Assembly: GCA_014281115.1 (NCBI GenBank)
Contig: JACONQ010000014.1
Location: 248,001 to 312,000, forward strand
Direction: 5' to 3'
DNA from: Laburnicola sp. R22_1
Taxonomy: Eukaryota; Ascomycota; Dothideomycetes; Pleosporales; Didymosphaeriaceae
Length of the DNA: 64,000 bases
The notes under the pieces were generated by a model that searched no databases, had not been told where the DNA came from, and worked only from the letters and a program-made list of their open reading frames with translations. How positions within the stretch are numbered: the first letter of the stretch is position 1; every line of letters starts with the position of its first letter. The position numbers were made by a program, and so were the translations under genes. This document shows, in pieces, positions 56,653 through 64,000 of this stretch.

Positions 56653-59440
56653 GTGGGGTGCAATAAAAAAGTTAGTTAGAAAGTTACCTTTTTAAAAGTC
56701 TTATAACTTATTTAATAAAGTAGCTAAAAATATACTAAATAGCTTATTTTAAAGAAGAGGTTTAGGAAGATTTAACTAGAAATAAAGTATTAGCTAACGA
56801 AGCATACGTCTTGGCACATATAACCTTAAACCTAAAGCTTTTTTAACTCTATAATTAGAGCTCTATAACTTATTAATTAATATTTAGTTTTATTTTAAAT
56901 TTTAACTAGCCATTCTAGGTTTAGGATAGATTATGTAAGCAAATTCTCAAGCTAAGTCTTCTCTCTAACGTTTTTTATATTTTAGGTATAAAAATTTAGG
57001 ATATGCTTATATAAGCACTAATTATATAATTTCTTAGGAAGCTTTTAGTTTATAGTATTATCTTGCTAGATTTAAATTCTTCTTTTTAAATCCTTAAAAT
57101 GGCTCCAAAATTCACCATACTCGAATCTAACGTTCTTCTTCTTTTAAAGGCTAAAACGCCTAATTCTACTATTGCTACTACTTTAAATAAACCCTTAAAA
57201 AGTATAAAGAATACTATTTATTGTATTAAAGAGAAGGAAAAGAAGAATTATAATATAAGAAGAGTTAGTAAAGGAAGGGTTTCTATGATAATCTCTAGGG
57301 TTAAAAGAGTTATTAATAGGAATTTAATTAAAAGCCCTAAGAAAGAAAATAATCTAGGAGTAGCTAAAAGAACTTTACAGTACTTCTTAAAAGAGGGGGT
57401 TATTCTTTTAATAAGGCTACTAAAAAGCGTTTCTTAATTAAAAAAAAGCTAGCTATAATAGATTATTATTTGCTAAAGAAGGAGTTTAAAAATATAGAAA
57501 ATATAACTTTAGAAAAGTCTATATTTTCTAATAAGCAGCATTATAAAGAGGGCATAGTAGTAGGGATGAATACTGTTAAAAGAAAGAAAATAGTAAAGTT
57601 GTGAAAGAAATGGTTTCTACTAAAAATTCTAGTAAGTATTTTAAAATTCTACCTAACTTAAAAGAATCTTCTTTGGTTTCTCAATTGTTTTATAATTTTA
57701 TTTTTTTACTACCTATTATACTAATTAAATAATAGCCCGCAATATTACTATTCAAATCTGGGGAGCAATTTGAATAGGCGGTAGAACTAGATTAGAGTTT
57801 ATTAAAACTCCTAATTAATCTACTAGCTTTACTAATAAGGATTATTTAAATAAAATTCTTATACCTATAATTAAACCTATAGTTAAAAGGGATAAGTCCT
57901 TATATACCTTTTTACCTCTTTTGTAATTTTTAATATAATATATATTACTATATATTATATTTTAAATAGTTCATAAGGTTTTATATATTAATACTAGTCT
58001 AGGGTGGCAATTTTAACAAGACAACGCCAAAATTCATAATCCTAAATTAGTTTTGGATTTCTTTGAAAAAGAGAAAATTAGTCTCTTTTACTACTCCCCA
58101 TATAGTCCCGATCTTGCCCCTATTAAAAACGTCTAGAGTCTATTAAAATATAGACTAAATAAGAGATATAATACTACTTTAGGGGTAGGTAAAAGTAAGG
58201 CTAGTATTAAGGCTTTTAAAAAGGCTATACTAGAGAAGTGGGCTTTAATTCCCAAAAAGGATATATATAATTGTATATTATCATAACCTAGACATTATAA
58301 CGCAGTTATAGAGGCTAAAGGGGATTATATAAAGTATTAGTAATATATTATATATTACCTTTTTATTATTTTATTAATATTTAATATTATTAATAAACTA
58401 TTAAATACTAACTAATATAGATAATAACCCTATAATATAAAAGCATAGAACTATTTTATAGACTAAAATCTATGCTATATTTAAATAACAACTACTCTAT
58501 TTATTAATTAAAAAGTTATATTACTCTAAACTTATAGATTTTTCTCATCCCTATTTTACTTCTAAATTATATTCACTAATAGCTAAATAAGTATAAACTA
58601 GGACTATAACTTTATTGGCCTTAATATTCTAGTTAAAACTAAATTTCTCTTATGCTAAAAGGCCTTATAATAAAGAATATATTTAAGTTTAAACATGTAG
58701 ACCTTTTTATACTAGTAGACTTAGTTATTTTCTCGATGTCTTTTTATATATAGTTTTATAAATACTATATATATATAATATTATTATATTATTATAATAT
58801 ATAGAGTACTCGTAACCTATACAAATAGTATTAGTAGTATTAATCTATAATCTATAAAGTAATAGACGCTTTAGCGTAATTAAAAAAAGTAAAATTTATT
58901 TACTTAATTATATAAGCTATACTATATATATAAATATAGTTTAAAATATATGTATATACTCTATGATATAGTTAGAGTAATCCTATGATATTATATTAGT
59001 AATAAGTATTAGTAATCCTAATACTATAGACTTTTTAATATTAATTTTAGCGCACCTATATTAAATAGTTTAATAGAATACTAATATTTATATATAATCT
59101 ATATATATATACATAATATAGTGCCTATAAATAAGCTAACATATACTATTTAATATATTAAATATTATTTAATTACTAGTTTCTTAATAGATTACTAAAA
59201 TTCCTTAAATGTATCTTAGATAAAAAGTTATACTCTTCTAAAGTTAGAGTTTTTTATCCCTATTTTACCCCTAAATTACTTTTGCCATAGACTAACTAAG
59301 CGCTTACTAACATCCTAGGTATAATCCCCTAAAGCGTCTCTTTAAAATAATATATTTTTTATATTTTTAGCTAACCTAATAAGGAAGCTATAAGACTTTA
59401 GAAACGGTAACTTTTAAGTAACTTTTTTATTGCACCCCAC
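56653..59440 (+). mobile_element. Tc1/mariner-type DNA transposon with long inverted repeats
   Basis: 2788 bp between TA dinucleotides at 56,651-56,652 and 59,441-59,442. Inverted ends begin GTGGGGTGCAATAAAAAAGT and remain alignable, with mismatches, for roughly 100 bp. The transposase pseudogene fills 57,099-58,340. The last 1.1 kb carries a partial duplication (58,505-58,570 resembles 59,222-59,290), which suggests a later insertion or rearrangement. Confidence 0.8.
57099..58340 (+). pseudogene. Tc1/mariner transposase (frameshifted, RIP-mutated)
   Basis: An open N-terminal part (57,099-57,437, 112 codons) holds two helix-turn-helix segments that bind the inverted repeats. The frame then shifts at a G5 run near 57,396 and continues as KRFLIKKKLAIIDYYLLKKE. 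The catalytic core is readable: SIFSNKQH (first Asp now Asn), QDNAKIHNPKLVLDFFEKE (second Asp kept) and YYSPYSPDLAPIKNV (last acidic residue, Glu in the family pattern, now Lys). It ends with EAKGDYIKY and TAG at 58,338-58,340. At least one compensating shift lies in the middle. Non-functional. Confidence 0.85.
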
Positions 59441-59442
59441 TA

Positions 59443-59731
59443 TAGTAAATAGTGTAAATATTACTATATATAAATTTATAGTTACTAAAGTATACTTAGT
59501 AGATACTAGAGGTTATAAAGAGACTTATTAGGTTTTATTTATAGTAGTAGACCTAAGAATATATAATATATACGTAGAATTACTATAGATCTCTACCTAT
59601 AATCTAAAACTTAACTTTTATATAGGTTAATTATAATTCTAAAAAGAGTTATAGTAAAATATACCTAACTATATTAAAATAGCCCTTAAAGATATAAAAT
59701 AGTTTAGTTTAATAATATTAAACTTAAATAT
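59443..59731 (+). pseudogene. Possible continuation of the SNF2-like relic
   Basis: Sequence between the Tc1 element and the next LTR. A frame reads YKFIVTKVYLVDTRGYKETY without retroelement features, so it is probably the same host sequence as 55.9-56.65 kb. The assignment depends on that of part 1. Confidence 0.25.
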
Positions 59732-60009
59732 TATAACAGTTTGTGGCTGCCTCCTTACTCGTTATTTACTATTACCTTTTCTTTTACACTCTAATAGCGC
59801 CTTTTACCTTATAGAAGGCGCCTTTTCTAGTTAGTATTAGCGCGTAGTTCGCATAGGCCTGTGCCCTATGCCGTCCACTATATAAATAAGGGCCTCCTAG
59901 TTTTCTTCCTTATCCCCTATCTTAGTATAGTCTTAATTTAGTTATCTCTTTTAACTATACTAGCTGTCTCTAAGAGGTTTGCCCTATAAGGCTATGTACT
60001 ACTCTTACA
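59732..60009 (+). repeat. 5' LTR of the second Gag-protease element
   Basis: 278 bp, related over its full length to the two 288-bp LTRs at 15,254 and 20,783 (reverse orientation), beginning TATAACAG and ending CTCTTACA. The interior follows on its right side in plus orientation. The partner LTR is outside the window. Confidence 0.85.
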
Positions 60010-60609
60010 TTATACTAAGATTAAATTTCTTTAGCTATAGATAGTAATATAATATCTACTTCTCCCTTAAGACGCTGCCTATAGGCAGTTAAATTAGTAG
60101 AAGTTTTAGCTTACTAGGTTAGGCTAGAAGTTATTAGTTACTTTAGTGCCAGATAGTATTATTATACTACGCTAAGGCCTACTTAGAGAGGTCGCTTACC
60201 TAGTTAGGTAGAGAGTTTCTAAACAAATAAATAATAATTACTAAATAATAACCACTACGCTACACCCTATAGAGCCAACTTGCCTAATAACCTCCTTTTA
60301 GCGCTATTATAGCAAGGGTACAAGGCACGAAGCTAGGCTATAGAGGTAACATAGAGGTCGAAGTTTCACGCATTTTATCTCACACTTTATCTTTTACTAA
60401 ATCTTTTCTTAGCTTAGACTATGCGCTAGCTCGCACGCTATATAAGACCTGCCACCCTAGGTCTATTTGCTACATCCTCTCTATAATCCTTACTTTGCTT
60501 TACCCCACTACTACCTACACTATAGCTAGCTGCCGCCCTTTAATTTAGGAGACTCTTAGAATATTCCTAGCGTCCTCTCTACTTCTAGACAGTTCTAGGA
60601 TTAATAATA

Positions 60610-62745
60610 TAGAGGTGGACGTTTGCCTACACCCCGCTAATAATAGTCTATACAACACTTACCTTAAGAAGATTCCCCTACTTAACTCTACTAGCAAGCT
60701 GTTATCTATCTAGTGCGAAAAGCAGCTAATAGCTGCTTTCTAGACAACTAGTCGCTTTGCCCCTAGCCTAATATAAAAAAAGAGTATTATTAAACTACTA
60801 AAAAAGGTCTACCCTAAAGGAATTCTTTATAATACACAGCACAATTACTATATTACTACACTTAAAGTAGACTAGCTAAGCAACAAATTTTTAATAGTAG
60901 ACCTTAAGTGGCTTACGCACTAAGACAAAGCTAAACTTAAAGTTGCTAACAAGTATAACGTGTTTATAGAATAATTTAAGCCAGACTAATTAATCTAGCA
61001 TAGCTTAGAAATAAGATAGTTACTTGCCACCTATTAGCTTTAGACTTAATATTGCTTTTCTTAAGGTCTATTTTTAGAAATAATACTTGATTTAGTAACT
61101 AGAACTATTACAAAGTCTAAAGAAGACCGTAAATAAAAAGTCCTTATTTAGGCTTTATACAAGCGCGCTAATATATTTAAATAAGCTTTTACTATACTTA
61201 AGGTAATAATACCTTATACTATAGAGTATATAGTCTTAAAAGATTCTTACTCCTAGCCTAATATTACTAATTACGCAGCCATTAGACAAGGCTTATTTAG
61301 TCCTAAAAAAGTTTTCCTCTCTATTAAAGATAGTTATAATCTGCAGCACCGCACTTAAGTCCCCTTAAAACCCTCTAGCCTAGAAACGCCTAATCTACTA
61401 TATAGTTCACGCCACCCTTAGGCGGCTAAGCAGAGCTTATCCCATCCCACCGCGCCCTAACGTACACTATAATATCTACCCTAGCTTATAGTACCCACTC
61501 TACAATAGGACATTACTCTTTACTACTTCCTAGTCCTAGGATATATATAAACTAAGCTCGCTAATAGCGCCTAGATTAATATGCCCTAGGACAGACACGC
61601 TTTAGCTGCCCTATCTAGTGTATCTAAGTTAGGATGCTCCGCAAAGCTACCTAATATTAATAAGTACTATAGAAAAGGTTAACCTAGCCCTAGTATTAAA
61701 GATTAGCTAGAGGATATACATAATAAGATCCGCGTAAACGCAGACTATTACTAAGGCAATAATAATAAGAAAGATTAAGATAACCTTGTAAAAGCTATTC
61801 TTAGCCACCTTGGAGGCGCGCCTTAAGAGGCAGCGCGAAATTAGTGTTAGACAAATTAGGCTCTCTAAGAAGATTGTGGACCTAAAGCACTCTTTAAATT
61901 TCTAAAAAAGACTTACTACAATCTCTTTGCTCTCTAATAGGCACGCAAGAAGTTTTATAAGCTCTTCCTCTCTTATAGGATAGACGTCTAGACATTTCTA
62001 TAGGCTTTTAAAAGCCTAGCTAGAAAAGGTAAACTAGACGTAAAAACCTAGAAGGACAAATTATAACTTAAATTAACTAGGAGTTTTAAGTTAATACTTT
62101 AGTAAGAGATAGAAGACCCTAATATTAACTACTTAGCAATTAAACGCTAAATAACCACAGCTAGCTACACTCTTTAAGACAATAACGTAATAACCCCTTT
62201 TTAGGCGCATATAAGGACTTCTTTCTAGGTATTACCTTTTAGATTATAGCCCTTATATATAGCTCCTACTAAATTAATATTCTACTTTAAACTCGCTACT
62301 AATAATTAATCTACTATTTTCTTCTCTACCCTTTATAATTAGACTAGAGTGTAGTATGTCTAGAACTACGCCTATTTTAAGTATAGCAAAGTAGAAAATA
62401 AATACTGATACTACTGCCTTTATACTAAGAAGATAGCTATATAAGCAAATATAGATATAGTAGATAATCTAAATTTAGATACACTTAGTATTACTTACTA
62501 CTTTAATTTAGAGGCAGGCAATTTGTTAGATAATAAGACTTTAAATATATACTACTAGACTACCCTAATCTAGTAGCTTATATAGGGGCTACTAAACTAA
62601 TTAATCTAGATAAACTATAGTTCTAATTACAAAACGCAAATGCTAAGCTAAAATTATTACCTATAGGTAGCAAAATAGTAAGGGTTCCTAAGCTATTTAA
62701 AGGCTTCTAACTAGTCCTACTAGTATAAATTATATTCTAAGGATT
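60610..62745 (+). pseudogene. gag of the second LTR element (frame preserved, TAG stops)
   Basis: One frame runs for about 700 codons when TAG is read as Gln. Segments such as ARKKFYKLFLSYRIDVQTFL and LKLTRSFKLIL match the pattern of Ty3/Gypsy Gag, the particle protein. A possible zinc-binding segment (YAYFKYSKVENKYQYYCLYT region, about 62,360-62,430) is degraded. The protease that follows is in a different frame, so a frameshift, programmed or mutational, separates the two. The start codon is not determined. Confidence 0.6.
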
Positions 62746-63100
62746 AGCTCTTAGGTTGCGAGCCTTAATAAACACTAGTACTAGCGCTTATAATCTTATT
62801 ACTTTAAGGTATATAAAGGTAGTACAAAAATAGCTTAAAGCTAAACTCCTTCGCCTAAAGACACTAATCCCCCTTAAGACCTTTATAGAGAAGAGAAGCG
62901 CAAAAGTAGATATCTATTTTATAGCCTAGCTTAATATTAATAGACGCAGCTTTACTATATAGTTTGTTTTCTATAATATAGGGAATTATAATCTTATTAT
63001 TAGTAGGAAATTTTTTAAGCGAGCTAACTGCCTAATTAATACTTAGGACTGCCGCCTTTATTAGAAAGATAATAAGAATCTAACCTTTACTAGCAATTTT
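62690..63100 (+). pseudogene. Aspartic protease of the second LTR element (decayed)
   Basis: Active site region ALINTSTSAYNLI: the Asp codon is AAC (62,771-62,773), whereas the sister copy still has GAC. Further on, FVFYNIGNYNLIISRKFFKR is the typical second half of a Ty3/Gypsy protease (N-Y-D-I-I-L-G-x-x-W/F pattern). Confidence 0.65.
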
Positions 63101-64000
63101 ATCCTACTATAGACTTTTTTCCTACTTAACCTTTTCTACTAGGACAACACTACTTAATAGGACAGCCTACTTAAAAAATAGAACTACACTTACTAAAAGA
63201 CTCGCTTATTAAAAGCTAACTAGAGCATCTCTAAGGAAATCTCTATCTAGCTTTCTAACCCTACTATCTTAGTTATCGGAACGTACTTAAAGACTTACTA
63301 GAAACTAAGCTATAAGAACAACTTTAATAAAGATAGTAGCGTAGAGGCTATAAAGCTATCTTCTTTAAATAAAGAGCTATTTGACAACAAGTTGCCTATT
63401 AGTTACTCTATCCCTGCTATCTAAGAAAGCCACTAGTAAGACTAGCCCCTAGGAATTGTGCGGCAGGATTCGGGTATTGCCTCTAGCCCTAGACCTAGAG
63501 ACTGTAATTCTACCAGAGAAGCTAATCTAAAGATTAGACAGCTCTTGCAGGAATTAACTATTTAATTAGAACTACCCTAGCTAAAATAACCTAGAATAGC
63601 TCTCTTCTACCCTACCAAATCACTAATATAGAAGGAAAACTTATAGAAGATAAATAATAAATTGTGTTTAGTAGACCTACTAGTCCTATAGAATTTAGCT
63701 AACCTCCTAGAACTTATTTAGACGCTAACACAGAAACAATTGTACGCTGCTAGCTTTAATATTAATATAGTGACTACCGCAGCCTTTGCTTTAAATAGCG
63801 GCCACAAGTCTAATATAATTATAGGTTGTACTAGCCCCTATAAGCTAGCCAAACTTATTAAGGACCGCGAGAGCAAGATGCATAGCCTAGAAAACAAGTC
63901 CTAAGCTAACCTACTTGCTAAAATAGAACAAGCGCTCCCCTAGCTGGGATATGCTAGAGCAGAGCCCGCCTATTTTTTAAAATTAGATTCTAACGCCCTC
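63101..64000 (+). pseudogene. Open region after the protease, function unknown
   Basis: The protease frame continues with TAG-only interruptions to the window edge (for example IVRQDSGIASSPRPRDCN near 63,460). It is Ser/Gln/Asn-rich and does not resemble reverse transcriptase. The sister copy carries the same sequence (about 16,540-16,700 on the minus strand). Confidence 0.5.

Larger units (their letters stand above)
59732..64000 (+). mobile_element. Second copy of the Gag-protease LTR element (runs off the right edge)
   Basis: LTR, leader with a single copy of the unit that is tandemly repeated in the other element, gag, protease and a downstream open region, all collinear with the 15,254-21,070 element read on its minus strand. 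The downstream region from about 63,100 to the edge keeps one frame with only TAG stops, but shows no reverse transcriptase motif up to 64,000. Confidence 0.8.

Noticed and set aside
57099..57437. Intact 112-aa DNA-binding protein gene
   Set aside because: It is the N-terminal part of a Tc1 transposase; the rest continues in another frame with catalytic motifs inside matching inverted repeats.

Overview
The window looks like one scaffold of a filamentous ascomycete, with two sharply different compartments. Fungal features are short GT-AG introns with CTAAC/CTGAC-type branch sites, a non-reducing iterative polyketide synthase, and a 52 kb AT-rich block whose transposon relics carry the footprint of RIP (repeat-induced point mutation: CpA/TpG depleted, TpA enriched, stops almost all TAG/TAA at former Gln/Trp codons, catalytic Asp changed to Asn). 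The PKS type and the TE-rich, RIP-affected architecture would fit a Dothideomycete, but this is an inference and no species can be named.

Region 1 (1 to about 11,880) is ordinary-GC, gene-bearing DNA that looks like part of a secondary-metabolite cluster. From left to right it holds the 5' end of a flavin monooxygenase (minus), a shared divergent promoter, a four-exon SAT-KS-AT-PT-ACP-TE polyketide synthase of the norsolorinic-acid-synthase kind (plus, 2084 aa), a short-chain dehydrogenase (minus), an AhpD-like protein without the redox Cys pair (minus) and a two-exon FAD-dependent monooxygenase (minus). Together they could build an aromatic polyketide (PKS) and then reduce (SDR) and oxygenate it (two FMOs). 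The AhpD-like protein has no assigned step.

Region 2 (about 11,880 to 64,000) contains no gene that I consider functional. It is a nested graveyard of transposons. (a) 12.3-15.25 and 21.07-21.6 kb: decayed, unusually intron-dense genes whose short introns resemble one another. (b) 15,254-21,070: a complete LTR element with 288-bp LTRs and CTACT target duplications that encodes Gag and protease but shows no reverse transcriptase; a second copy starts at 59,732 and runs off the right edge. (c) 23,888-24,347: a fold-back block with telomere-like and 33-bp tandem repeats. (d) 24.3-31.3 kb: an old Ty3/Gypsy element interrupted by a 1.15-kb retroposon and by a solo LTR. (e) 32.4-39.9 kb: a Ty1/Copia relic with a Pogo/Fot1 DNA transposon inserted in its RNase H domain. 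(f) 47,708-49,558: a second, much less mutated Pogo/Fot1 element with identical 50-bp terminal inverted repeats. (g) 51-55 kb: short retroposons (families B and F) inserted into each other. (h) 56,653-59,440: a Tc1/mariner element that splits a possible SNF2-helicase relic.

Target-site duplications and nesting let part of the insertion order be read. Repeat family letters used below (B, C, D, E, F) are local names for families seen within this window. Coordinates of relics in the AT-rich part are approximate unless a terminal repeat or target duplication fixes them. All homology statements come from reading motifs by eye, not from a database search.
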